Source: Casuarius casuarius (taxonomy: Eukaryota; Chordata; Aves; Casuariiformes; Casuariidae). Taken from it: 64,000 nucleotides of DNA. This document shows, in pieces, positions 38,040 to 50,439 of this stretch; position 1 is the stretch's first letter; each line of letters starts with the position of its first letter. The stretch is taken from the NCBI GenBank assembly GCA_003342895.1, contig PTFA01000005.1, forward strand, positions 5,437,327 through 5,501,326. Direction: 5' to 3'. The position numbers were made by a program, and so were the translations under genes. The notes beneath the pieces were generated by a model, which was not told where the DNA came from, ran no database searches, and saw nothing but the letters and a program-made list of their open reading frames with translations.

Positions 38040-39800
38040 ACCTTGACCTGACAATAATATTAGATACTACTAAGGGAATAAAGACACTGACCACATGAAT
38101 TACCAGGCTTGCCATGATAATAAAACCAAACGAGTCAAGGATTTGGATACATTCAAAGGAAAGCATCAATGCCAGAAGATGAGAGTACTGCTTCCTGGGA
38201 ACTGATGAAGAGGTCATGACTAGACTTCAAAAAACAAAGCCAACATGTTTTGGTCAAAAAACAATGTATAAAATGCCCCATGTACATTTCTTCTGGTATA
38301 TGTCTAAGTGAATTCTTTTTAGGGTATCCTTAAATACTTAATGTGCACAAAAGCATCAGTTTTGCCACAGGTTTCTGACATTTGGAAGCAGTGTTACAGA
38401 TGCCTCTAAGGTTCCTGAAATGATTATAATATTGCAAAATTACTGAATGACATGCCCAGTATGGAACTTTTGCCAGCACACAGATTTTCAATAATTTTTA
38501 TGGAGAGAAAAAGCAAGAAGCTGCAAGAGGTTTTGCTTAGAGTATGTATAATTTGAGTATGACCAACTTCTGTAATAGAATTAAATAGTCTCAAATAAAA
38601 TGCAGTAAAATGAACCAGTCTTAGGAAAGCTTAAGAGTACAATTCTAAATGGAGAAATTCTCCAAAAGAGAAACTTTTCCACCTTGTAGGATAAAAGCAT
38701 GCTGCCAATACTGAAATGAAATTAAAACAGACAGTGCAACTCGGGGTACGGGAGACTGTGTAACAGTACCAACATGCAAAATGAAGTCAGAAACGCTAAA
38801 CATAACTTGCAGTATCCATCTGGTACTGTGCAAGATGAGGGACTAAGAAAAATCATATGGTGGTCAGGCAAATGCTGTCATTCAAGATAAAGAATCCAGG
38901 TAGGAATTCTGCAATAAATACAGAAAATTATGCAAAAGAACATCAGAATCCATAAGAGATCTGTGATTGCTGTTGATACAGCTACATTTGGACTAAACAG
39001 GAAAGATGAACTATTAACAATTTTTTTAACGTTTTACAAGACATGCTGAATAACAGTGCAATAACTCTAGTACTCAAAATCACAATTTCCTTGTCCTGGA
39101 TTCCAGATGAGCTAATGGCCTGCATTTCACAAATAACTTACTTGAACAATTTGCTTGAGAAATTAGATCAAGCGCACTACAGCAAGTCCTCATTAGGCAC
39201 TGCCCCATGGGCTGGCGAGAAGACTGTTCAGTAAGTACAATAAAGAACCAGAGGTCCAAGGAAAACAGGCCTGGCATTGTTAGATTATCACAGCACACGT
39301 CTTAGTCTTCCACTGAGATTTTCTGTTCAAAGAATTATGGCAGTAAGGGACAAAACTCATAGATATCATGAGCCAGAAATGTTTCATCCTGAGGTAGTTA
39401 CAGAAGACCTGTTTGACCAGAAATTAAAACAGAAGGAATGCCACAAACATATCTGAAACAAGCAGCACTGCAAATGGAAGGGAAAGTTAGATTTCAGAGT
39501 GGCCATAGCTACTAATTTAACAAAGTCTCCTGTCATCTGCAATAAGGTCAGATGTCGTAAGCCTCCCCAGGTATTATTCCCACTATTGGACCAGAAGATA
39601 ACTAAATGAAACGAAGAGGCATTCTGGCTCTATGCATTTTGAGGACCAATGGGATGGTATCTTGGCAGCAATTATGTGTTTACAGAAGTAACGGCTTTGC
39701 ATTCAAACTCCACCCAGCAAAATAGGCTCAAATTAAAGGATTCATTGCCTGTAGAAGGCCTCTGTAGAAGGAATAAATGCATAACATACAGGGTAAGCAA
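38040..39800 (+). pseudogene. Decayed endogenous retrovirus remnant: end of pol (integrase) followed by env
   Basis: Three observations on the plus strand point to an old provirus. At 38087-38180 one frame holds the pattern Leu-Thr-Thr, a short hydrophobic stretch, then RIWIHSKE. This resembles the C-terminal end of gammaretrovirus-like integrases, where LLTT is followed about 20 residues on by a Trp-Ile-His motif; an in-frame stop follows LTT. Next, at about 38750-38880 and 39020-39234, come Env-like stretches with Cys residues, sequons such as CNST, and a Leu/Asn-rich segment including LLEKLDQAHYS. A further segment at about 39600-39760 carries another sequon (NST). Order pol then env fits a provirus. 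Frames are broken by several stops and shifts, so it is non-functional. Long terminal repeats, gag and the rest of pol were not identified. It lies antisense to TMEM178B. Which retroviral group it belongs to is open. Confidence 0.45.
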
Positions 39801-39899
39801 ACATTAGTACTTGCTGGCTTTTAGATTAGATGGCTCTAAATATGTATTAACTGACTGCTTACATTTGTAGATACCATTTTATGTACATTTGCTATTAAA

Positions 39900-40830
39900 A
39901 AAAATTGGGAAAGGTGTAGCAGTTGCTACTGACTTGTGCCAAACAACAAAGAGAATAACCTTTTGTAACCCTGATCCACATGTCTATGCTGGCGCAGAAA
40001 ATACGCTTGATCTCATCCCAACACATCTTTATTAAAAATATCACACATCTTGGCAGAATTTGGCAGATAAAATAATCTGGTGCCTCTCGTCTCAATTAGT
40101 TTCAGCTTCTAACTGCTGGATCTCGTTATTATTTTGTCTGCTCAGTCAAAGAGCATGCTACTATCAGATGGCTTCTCCTTGCATAGGTACTTCCACACTG
40201 TGTTCAAGTCAATTATAAACCTTCTGTTAAGCAGTTTCGATCAATTGGCTTTTTGCGGCAAGCTGTGTTTTTCTTGTTTTCCAGACCTTGAGTTATTCTT
40301 GCAGCTCTTCTCCAAACCTGTCCCAGTCTTTCAACATCCTTCTTAATTATGGACACCAGATCAAGATGTCCAGAAATAGTTTTGCTTAGCCCAGAGATAA
40401 TGTCACCTCATACTCTTATTGCGTATTTTCATCGAAGCATCCAAGGGATGAATGGGCACTTTTACCTGCCGCATCGCACAAAGAGCTCCCATGCAGCTGG
40501 ATTACCAGCCATGATCCCAGAGACCTTTCCAGTGTTGCTGCTTTCCAAGAGATGGCTTCCCCTTCTGCAAGTATGACTGACTTTCTCTGTTCGCAGTTGC
40601 ATGACCTTGAATCTGTCTCTACTGAAACATGTATTGTTTGAACATACCAAAAGGTCTAGGTGGCTCTTCTTAAGTTAGGAGTGACCTATCCCATTGTGCA
40701 TGGTTACACTGAATCTTGCTTCACCTGAAAACTTTTATCAGACATCTTTCAAATCACTGGCAAACTATTAAATAACGCTAAGCAAGAACTGATCTCTGCA
40801 GCTGCGCTAGAAACTCCCTGATATATACTG
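39900..40830 (-). mobile_element. CR1-type LINE fragment (3' part of reverse transcriptase ORF)
   Basis: The complement resembles the C-terminal part of the CR1 ORF2 protein, broken by stops. It shows a KVMQLRTEK stretch, then LLESS, then SIIKKDVERLGQVWRRAAR, which matches the family pattern 'K(D)xExLExVQRRAT'. The plus-strand text CTCTTCTCCAAACCTGTCCC is the reverse complement of that last motif. Both ends are diffuse and the fragment is old. CR1 is the dominant LINE family in birds, crocodilians and turtles. Confidence 0.7.
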
Positions 40831-41342
40831 ATAATTTCCAATTAATAAACAAGACTTTGCTAATTTCTAATAAATTTAATAGTTTGATGTATTTATTTAG
40901 TATAGTCCTAATGTTTTAATCTGAATGTCGTGCTGTAGTAAGTTAAATACCACACTGATATCTGAGCATATTACACTGATGCAGCCCCCATACAAACCAG
41001 GCTTTTAATTACATAAGAAATACCAAGCTAGTTTGGCAGACCCATTACCCATAAAGTACTGAACACCCACAACACATCATTTACAGATATCCATACATAG
41101 ACCGATGTGTGCTTGCACAAGGTACTAACACACTTCACATGTGTTTGTGGGTGCCGAAAGAACTAATGTCTATCTCACTAGCACCAAAAGTGCTGGAACA
41201 TAAATACTCATTACTCAAGCCCTTAATGCCTCTTCTGGAACTACACGTGCTCTCTTGTATTTCACACTTTCAGCTATATCACGCCATAATACAGGTGAAC
41301 AAGGAACAAAATGCTTTGAAATGACGATCTGCTTGTGGGGAG

Positions 41343-41369
41343 AAAAAACAAAAAACAAAAAACAAAAAA
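41343..41369 (+). repeat. (A5-6C)n simple repeat
   Basis: AAAAAACAAAAAAC-type units just before the plus-strand CR1 fragment. Confidence 0.85.
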
Positions 41370-41399
41370 GCCCACTGGCATGGCAAAGAAGAGAGGACA

Positions 41400-42210
41400 G
41401 AAGTAGCACTATTCATTTTGAGGCATTCTCCCAGCTCTGTAAAAGCTGTGCGGCATCTGTAGCAAGGATGGCTGGAATATTATACGGGAAATACTGGATG
41501 ACCTTAAAAGCTTGTGTTGTAGAAATGGGAAAAACTCAAAAGCATAAAGTGCAAAGTCATGCACCTAGGGACTAATAATCAGCATCTCTGCTATAAATTG
41601 GGAGCTCATCAGTAGGAAATAACAGAGGAGAAAGGCCTGGATGTATTATCCAACTGAAGGATGACTGTGGGTCCCCAGTCTGATGCATCATGAAAAAGGC
41701 AAACATAACCACAAAATATTTCAGAAAAGGGCTTTCCAGCAGAGCTAGGGAAACTTCGTGTCACAGTACAAGGTACTAATCAGACCATATGTGGGAATGC
41801 TCCTTCTCATCCTTATTTGAGAAACACAAATACAAACAAGAACAAGTGGCAGGAAGGGCTGCTGGAATGATCAAAGATAACTGGTCTTACTGAGAAGAAA
41901 CTACAAGAATATAGTATATTTAGAGTAGGAAAATGAAAGGTGAGAGGATACAATTGCTCTTTATAGATATGTCAGAGAAAGAAAAGATATGCCTGAACAA
42001 GAACAGCTGACCAGGAATAAATATAGGTTAAAACTTTGAGCATGGTTCTGGCCATCAAAGTCTCCCGACATGAAACAACTGCCTCTCATCTTAAGATGGA
42101 GCTTGTTAAGTTTAAGAGCAAGGGGATTCTGTGACAGTGTTACTTGTGACAACAGGGGACTGGCCTAAAAACTCAGAAGGTCTTTTCCAGTTCTGTGTCT
42201 TATGGGCACT
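41400..42210 (+). mobile_element. CR1-type LINE fragment reaching the 3' end
   Basis: Plus-strand sequence with the CR1 order of motifs. First is AAAGTCATGCACCTAGGG (KVMHLG type), then GAGAAAGGCCTGGATG followed by AGGATGACTGTG (cf. the family's 'DLGV...RMT'), then AAAAAGGCAAACATAA and ACTAATCAGACCATATG. It ends with CAGAAGGTCTTTTCCAGTTC, typical of the CR1 3' end just before its short terminal repeats. Many stops and indels show that it is old. It ends about 200 bp from TMEM178B exon 3 and is antisense to the gene. An (A5-6C)n stretch lies just before it at 41343. Confidence 0.75.
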
Positions 42211-42394
42211 GTTTTATCACAGAAGTAACATGTGATTACATTATCCTTGATGTACACCAGAAGGAGCTCAGAATGAAACCAAGGCCAGATCATCTCAAAC
42301 AACTCTGAAAATAGATTTTCAAAGACATGGAAAGGAGGTACACATGTGAAGAGAGAACATGAAAGAAACAAGGCAAAGAGAACACATTTATTCA

Positions 42395-42690
<296 letters not shown>

Positions 42691-43029
42691 AGGGGGTTCA
42701 GAGGTAGGATAATCCCTAGATTAAGACATGAGCTTGAGCTGGAGGGAGAGAGCCATTGACAGTTTTCCCTCTGCAATGGCACTCAGTGCAGATGCGCTCA
42801 AGTGACTTGTGGCAACTTGCTCAGGAATTAGAAGCTGTACAGTGGTGTCAGTGCAATGCTACACCTAATTGCTTTAGTCTCTTGGTACTAGCACAACCTG
42901 TATTTACATCCTACCTTCATGTCTGCACACGTTACTTCACTGCATCCAATGAAAACAAACTGATGTGCAAAGTGGTCTTTGCACTTTGCCCCAGTGCAGG
43001 TGTGACTCAGGATTCATCTCTCCTTTCTC

Positions 43030-43199
43030 CAGCAGACTGCCTGTATGATCTTGGACAAGTCACTTAGCCCCTCTGGGCCTCAGTTTCCCATGCGTAAGTC
43101 AAGGTGTAGTTCCTTGCTGTCCAACAGTGCTGTCTGTGAAACTAAACACCTCGAGGATGGTGAGGCACATAGATACTCTTGTGTCAGAGACAATAAACG
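43030..43199 (+). mobile_element. MIR/CORE-type SINE, 3' part
   Basis: Carries the diagnostic core TGATCTTGGACAAGTCACTT, then GGGCCTCAGTTTCCCATG and a tail with CTAAACACCTCGAGGATGGTG. The tRNA-like head is missing or not recognisable. Confidence 0.8.
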
Positions 43200-44063
43200 T
43201 GCTGCAGATACACACTGGGGCACAGGACACTTTCTTGCCCCTTTTTTGCATCTAGATGGTGACCTTGTCAAATGATTTTTGGTGAGAAAGTATTTGAGTG
43301 CTCCAGGGAACATGGAGAGTAGGAGGAGGGCAGGAGGCTGGACTGAAGCATTTGGTGCACTGCAAGTGAGAACCGAGTAGTACATGCGATATGGTTGTAT
43401 GAGGCCAACCCGTATTTATTTCATAAACAAAGGAAAAAAGATCTCCAAGATCTAACAGAAGAAACCATCTAGGTTAAGCCTTTGCTACGTCCAGTATTGG
43501 CCTTCTCCAGAAAAGGACAGGACTACTGGGATTCCTCTTCCTACCTGTGCTGGTAAAAAAACCAAAACCCAAAAAACCAGTTGTTTCTGATGTGAAATCT
43601 GAGCAAGGGAGACCACCTGGCAAACAAAATAGCAGGGACTTCTAGAGCTGAAGAGCATCTTGACACTCTCAGATAATAGAACAGATGGTGGCATCTTCAC
43701 TAACATTTTACTGTTCCCCATCCCCCCTCATGCATGTGTACAAAGTTTAAGCATCGATATATCAAGAGTATACGTGCAGAGATAATTCCAGCCAAGTCAG
43801 CTCTTCAAACATTTGTTTCCTGCTTGAAACAAATTTTATTTGCATAGCAATGATTTCATTTTATTTCAAGAAACAGAATGCTTATGACAGGGGGAAGAAG
43901 ATTTGAAAATAAGTGAATCAGCCGCCAGTCTGTAGGGCAGCTTTTCTCCTTGGCTGGCCTTTGGCTATTTCTCAGGCTGACTCAAGTTTCTGGGGGTTTT
44001 TTGCCCTTTTTCCACAGTGTATCAAAAGAACCACCAATACCAGCAGTGCAGATTCAGCAAAAT

Positions 44064-44167
44064 TTGTCACAGTGATAGTTATCATCATCAGAGGTTCATA
44101 AAACTCTTCATCCAAAATCCTGAGACTGCGAGGTCTGTCATGTGCATTAGCACAGGATAATTTCATT
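44064..44167 (+). repeat. Local repeat copy B (about 105 bp)
   Basis: Direct repeat of copy A: CACAGTGATA, GTTATCATCATCAGAGGTTC, TTCATCCAAAA, GAGGTCT, AGCACAGGATAATTTCATTT. The two copies are 1.48 kb apart. The family is unknown to me. Confidence 0.7.
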
Positions 44168-47100
44168 TGGTGAAAGATGATTTACTCATGGCTGTGTTCA
44201 TTATAGCACTTTTTATGCACAATCAAGTTGCAGAACACAACCCTTACCCTGAAATTACAATAATTTCCTGTAGATTATCACTAATTTTTACAAGGACAAA
44301 GACCCTCCCATCTACAATATAAAGATTATCAGGCCCTTAGCCCACCACTGACCAGTGTCCTTTCAAGAAGATGTACATCTTAGGATCCATCTTTTTATCT
44401 TAGTTTTTGTGACTGTCCCACCAAAAAACAAGCAAAAACTCCCCACAAAGCATCTGAATACATTAAGGGAAATCTAGTGCAGAAAAAAATACATTTCCTG
44501 CAGAAACTTGTACTTCCCACAAGCAGCCTAGTACCTGTTCCTAGGGAATTTCTCAGAGTGCTTTCTAAAGCAAGCAGTAAATATGAGTAAGCATCTTTGA
44601 TGGCAGAGTATCTTGCTACTTTTTAGTCCATGAAGACATGGGCTTAATTTGAAAGATAGATAAAAGTATAAAATGTTTACTGTCTTGTATGTCGTCATTG
44701 ATACCAGCAAAACACATCCCTCAGAACTGCTGCAGAGCTCTCTCTGTCAGCTCCACAAAACCCTTCTGTTTTAACTTGCGATTACTGACTCCGGGTAACA
44801 GCACTTTGCTCTTCCTAATGGAACAATAGCCTAATAACCTGCTTTTAATGAGCCGAATTTAAATAGCTTTATTCATCTACAGGATGGCAGTAACTCCACC
44901 AGGATTTGTGGTGGGAATTGATCCTCAGACCCAGCCCAACAACTAGCTGTTGGAGCCAATGTCAGGCATAGGACACAGAGGGGATCACAAGCATTGCCAT
45001 GTCCTATATGTCAAACTAAGGAACAGTTTCTGCACCTCTAAAATCAGTATGAGTTTTGCCATTGAACTGAATAGTTACAATAGCAGGACCAAGATTTCTA
45101 GATCCAATATTTGAGATTTGTTTCACTTGACCTCTCTTCCTGATGGGACCTGAAATTCCCTTTCTAACACCACAGTAAAATCCATCAGCATCTTAACTCT
45201 GGGCTTACGTTATCTCTTGGAAAAAACAGAAGGCTAACCTCTGACTGATGATTAATACCACACAGAAAAATTTTTTAAAATGCAGTCCTTTAGGAAATCC
45301 TAACTCTTACAAGTTCAGTAGACTCAGTTAAAGGTTACCATTCCTTATGCCAATTGCAAATCTGCTCCTCATGAGCCTCTCCATTAGCGCTTATCTGAAA
45401 GAAATAAAATATAAACTCTCTTCTCTGTTCAAAACCAGCTTGGCTTCTGCCCTATCACAACCCTCATTGAGGGCAGCCCTTGCAAATGGCAGTGGTGGGA
45501 AAGGGGGTTGTAAAGCTGGTTTCATGAACAGCCTGTGCTTGTCCAACAGTGCTCCTCGCCTGTTAGAGCCCACAGGAGGCTGATGTCAGCGCTGGGAACA
45601 AGTCTGTTCAAAGTGATTCTTTTGTGGGAAAACACTTAATGTGTATAGTGTATTGCAGCACTAAAATCAGCACCCTCAGGCTATTTAATGAGGAGAAGGC
45701 CACAGAATAGGAGCCTACTTCCTCTGGACACAAACCCACATTACAGATTCTTTTTATGATTACTGTTCTGTTGACATGGTACTCAAGAAAAGGACAGCTG
45801 AAAAGCAAAGATTTGCATTGCATATTTAAGGCAACATGTAAGTTATGCTTTCTGCTTATTTAGGAGTGAGAGTTGCCATATAAGTAAGCAATAGCTCATT
45901 TGTTCAAATTGATGAGTTTTTGTTTGACTGGCACTGAAAGACTTTTCCTGAGTACATCCTGCAAAGGTAAAAAAAGGGTCATGTTTTTGTCATGCAACTC
46001 CACTTTATGACATTTGAACAAGCCCTGGGTTTTGTTTCTGATTTTTCTGAATGCTTTTGTTTATTTTCTAGGTTATGAAATGCAGGATTCCCCACCCTCT
46101 TTCTTTTTTGGAAACCTCTGTGAATAACTACAGAACCCTCAGGATCATGGTGTGACAATCCCAACCAACTGAAGGAGTGACTATACCAGAAAAATGCATT
46201 TTTGCATCTTACACAGCTAAATGCGAGCTGCAACAACAAACGTGCCATATCTTAGCTCATTCATGTGCACTGAACTTATCCAGTTCTACAGCTGATCCTC
46301 TTCTCTGTAATTATCCCAATTCCTCATACTGTAGTGAAATGCACAAACAGCAGCAAAACCATGAATCCTCCTTCTCCAGTGTCTAGTAAACCAGACCTTT
46401 AGGAATGTGGCTACATAGTACAATTAAGGAGGGTATCACTTTGCTTGTTCTGTAAGAACTGTAAGATGGAATTTGATTTTCAATATCTTGCCTGTTTGGC
46501 TAGTAGTCACCCCCATCACTTGAGGGAGGAATCTGACTCCATGGTGATGAGTACAATATTATCTTTCCACTCGTGGGATCTAGAGGGATTGTGGCTTAGA
46601 GCCAACTTCTTCATCCCATTTTCTTTATCACACAAATGGACTAAATGTTACGTGTGAATGACATGTCTTCTTCACTTTGGGAGGACTTCCTGTGCCTGGC
46701 ACTGCTATAGCTGCTGCTGCATGAAACTGGCAGGGAATTCAACCTGGACTCAAAGACAATGTGGATCATCAGGCCACGAATTCAGGCATCATGCTTATGT
46801 GGGCTATGAACAACAAATCTCTTGATTAATAACATGGGAGAAAGACAGGGGATGAAATAATACAATTCCCATGACTGAAACTGAAATTTAAGTTTGAAAC
46901 CAACAAGCCTCATGAACCATTCAGGGTAAGACAGATATTACCATTTTAGATAAACTCTTTAAAATAAATATTCCCATAAAATAACATGCATCTTCTAACA
47001 GTATTTTAGCCTTCAGCTGGAGAATATTAAATCTAAAAGTTTTCTGAAGCTAATGAAAGGCAGAAGAGCTGATTAAGATATATTCCTTCCCAAGCAGCAT

Positions 47101-47474
47101 GTAATAGAAAGTTCTCGCTGTCAGTTTGAAAATGCCCCTGCCCTTCATTTCACCCTGATATCTGTCCATCTGTATTTGCTATGAGAAATAAAGTATTTCA
47201 TACTGTTTGTCACATTGTGGAAGGAGTTTCACACCCCAGCAGCTGCAAACATAACATGTTCTGAATCAGCGTTGCTTTCTGAAAATTTCAATATGCCTTT
47301 TTGACTTCTGATGTTCTGTCCTCTTCTTTGAAATTGCAAGTCATTTTTCAAAAGCAAGGCTTGATCCTCCTATTGATATCTCTCTATCTATCTTTCCATA
47401 GAGGAGTTTAATACTTTGAAAATATTGAAGATTTCTTTCACAACACGTACAGGAAGGAAAATAGGAGCCTTCTG

Positions 47475-47617
47475 TGAAAGATGTGGAAACCAAGCCAAGA
47501 TGAGAATAAAAAACCTGCCCATGGCTACACAAAATGTTTATGGAGGAGCCTGTAGTTGAATTTATATTACCTGGATTTCTGACCAGCATCTTATCTACAA
47601 GGCACTCTTCTTGCTTT
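47475..47617 (-). mobile_element. MIR/CORE-type SINE fragment, reverse orientation
   Basis: The plus strand reads GATGTGGAAACCAAGCCAAG, then AACCTGCCCATGGCTACACA, then ACCTGGATTTCTGACCAGC. This is the reverse complement of the SINE core and head ('gatgaggaaactgaggc', 'acttgcccaaggtcacaca', 'acccaggtctcctgac'). Confidence 0.6.
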
Positions 47618-48290
47618 CAGAACTGCTTGTTTTCAAGTGTTTGTTAGCAGATCGAACTACGGCGTTCATTATCAGATCGACAAAAAGTGCAACACTTCTG
47701 TATTATAGTGCTCCAGGCAGTACATCCTACATCTCCCCCCCCTTATTTTCCCAATACAAAAAGCTCCATAGGGACTAAGGGTTATAAAACCCCCTAGATG
47801 AGATTCTGGGTAGAGCTCCATTCTTTCTCAGGATGTCCCAACAAAAGGGGAAACAGAAGAAGAAATCATAACTAGATTTCTGTGCCATTCTAAGACCAAA
47901 ATTTAGTTTCAAAATCAGCACAAAAAGACCCAGGTAGCATAATCCTTCACAGCAGGTCACTTTGACCTGTATCCTCCTGTATTAAATTCAGTCTCATCTC
48001 TCTTTAACAGTATGGATTTAAATAGATTTGCGATTGAAGAGAGTCTAAATCACTCCTTTCTCATCTTTTTCCAAACAAATATATATATTGGAAATTATCC
48101 TGCTGGCTTCTAACATGGTCTAAGAACTGTACACAATCCAAGAATACAGTTCACCAACTTCCACTGAGATTCCTTTGACTATTAATGCAGATGATTTTGA
48201 GTGGCACCTTCTGGATCTTATGATTCTCTCTACACAGCTTAAGACTGTATTTTGGATGAGTTTGGCAAAGTAGAGTGTCAGGTTTTAATC

Positions 48291-48306
48291 TTTTTTTTTT
48301 TTTTTT
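48291..48306 (+). repeat. T16 run
   Basis: Sixteen consecutive T inside intron 2. Confidence 0.85.
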
Positions 48307-49901
48307 CAATCCAGGAATAAAGCGATAAGAAAAGAAACATGTATTAGTTTACCTGAGACTTCATTAAAATCTCTTAAGTGCCTTTCATTGACTTTTGTGG
48401 AAACCCAGCTTCCAGTTTAAAGACTACCTAACACAAACGCAATGAATAAAACCCACTTCAGCAAAAGTAACATTAGATTATATTAATGCACAAGTACTCT
48501 GCATCACAGAGTGAATCAGAAACACATAGGTCACAAACATGTACACTAAAACACAATCCTTTCAAAAATGAGAGAAAGAGCAGCAGCAGAAGACCCTCAC
48601 AAAGAAGTAAAAGTAGTGCTCTGGAGGATTGAAGTGAGCCTTCATTTCACAAGAAGTGCAATGAAGTTGGTAAGGTACATGCATACCTTTACCTAAACCA
48701 GAAAATCCAATCACCTTCTCTTGACTAGAGTTGTTGGTTGAGTGCAGAAGTGCTAAGGACTTGGTTACCAGGATGCATGAACTCCCCCTGTATGGGAATG
48801 CTGATATGAGACATCACAAATACTTGATCCTGGCTGTGCTCCATGCTAGTCAACGTGTTATGTGAGATGGGGTGTAGGATGGGCATTCTGCCACGATTTA
48901 TTCTTGTCAGGAGGGATGATCTGTCTGGATTTCCTTCACCAGAGTTTTTAAGTGTTCCTACAGTTATTTAAAACAGAAACTATAAAAAAGTTGGTGCCAG
49001 CTGTATACTGCTGGCATTTCAGCCTGTCCTCTTTCATCAGAAATCCCAGCAACTTCAGAGAGAAAGGTGAGCTGTCTGTCAGAGGGGGTGAATGGACAGC
49101 CCTCTCTTCTACAAGTGCTGATACATTCAGGGATTTATGCTGAGGGATAGTAAGCTCCACATAATTGTGCAACTTCTTGTCTCCACAGAACCTTCTCATA
49201 AAGCACCAGAGGGGGACTGGGTGTCCCAGACCAGGTCACACACTGATGTGTTGGTGTCTGAAAGCAATTCATCAAAATTTTCCCTATTTGGGAAAATTAC
49301 AGGGGCCTAAGAAATTCTGTAGTGGCTGAAAGCAACATCTGGATGCTGAATATCAAGTCTTGATTTTACTCTTGCCTTTTGCTCTGTAGAGCAGGAAGGA
49401 GATGAAAGAGAATGCCTAGATAATAACTGAGGAGACAGTAGAGAAAGAAGGAAACAAAGCTCATGTAAGTGAAGGGGAAAAAAGATAAGCAAAACAGGGC
49501 CTCATCTGAGGCTGAAAATATGGATTTGTGTTCAATAGACTTTATGATATGGATATTAGAGAGGTTGGTGCACAAAGAAGGCGTTTGTACAGCAGAAGCT
49601 TAACACATTAGATGCAGCTGTGATCTGATGTAGAGCTTTATTGTAGAAGGTAGAAGTTTTATGTTAGGTCTTGGGGGAAAGAGGACTTTAAATATCATTA
49701 AGTAGAACAGTTCCACCATTTGTTCCAGTCCTACTTCCCCTTCTGCTAAAAAAGAAAGTTTGCCCAAGGAGGAAAAATCATTTGTTATTATCTACTGTGT
49801 TCTTACTTAGCTCTGAGTAACAACAGATGAGGAAGGAAACAAAAGCTTTGCCCTTACACCCCTGATGTAGCGGGCCAGCGTAGCTGAATGTCAAGGCATT
49901 A

Positions 49902-49950
49902 TTCTGTTCTGTTCTGCCCTTCTGCATCCCATCCCATCCAATCCCATCCT
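49902..49950 (+). repeat. (TTCTG)n and (CCATC)n pentamer tract
   Basis: TTCTGTTCTGTTCTG is followed shortly by CCCATCCCATCCAATCCCAT, two adjoining pentamer repeats. Confidence 0.8.
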
Positions 49951-50426
49951 CTGATTTTGGAGAGGAGATTTTTCTTTTTTTCTCAAAAGGCATGTGAACC
50001 TGATCATTTCTACTTATCCAGCGACGTTCAAGAGCTGATCTTTTATTCTTTCTTTCTCCAGATTTACTATCTGGGCTTTTAACACTGCAAAGTATGACCA
50101 TCTAGGAACATTACCAAGCTACTTTCCTAGCAGAGTACATTTTTTATTTTGCCCAGTCAACCCTTCCGTCCCTCCTCTCCCTTCATCATTCCCTAGAAAT
50201 AGGGAAGAAGGTCTGAGGCACCTATGTTTTTGACCATCCTCCTTCACATTCACAGCTTTAATCCTTCCTGCTCCTTCTAGGTGAGATCACACGAAGCAAG
50301 TGTGTCCCAGTCCTAGACATGCTAAGCAGCTTTTCACTATGCAGCTTTCAAGGATTATACAGGTGTTGAAGAACTGGCACATGTAATAAAATGGCTTCTA
50401 CTCCATTTCAAGCTGAAATGCAGGAC

Positions 50427-50439
50427 CTTATCAGATAAG
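50427..50439. promoter_or_regulatory. Palindromic double GATA site
   Basis: CTTATCAGATAAG is a perfect 13-bp palindrome of two GATA motifs in opposite orientation sharing one central base. This is the kind of site bound by both zinc fingers of GATA factors. Its use in vivo is unknown. Confidence 0.4.
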
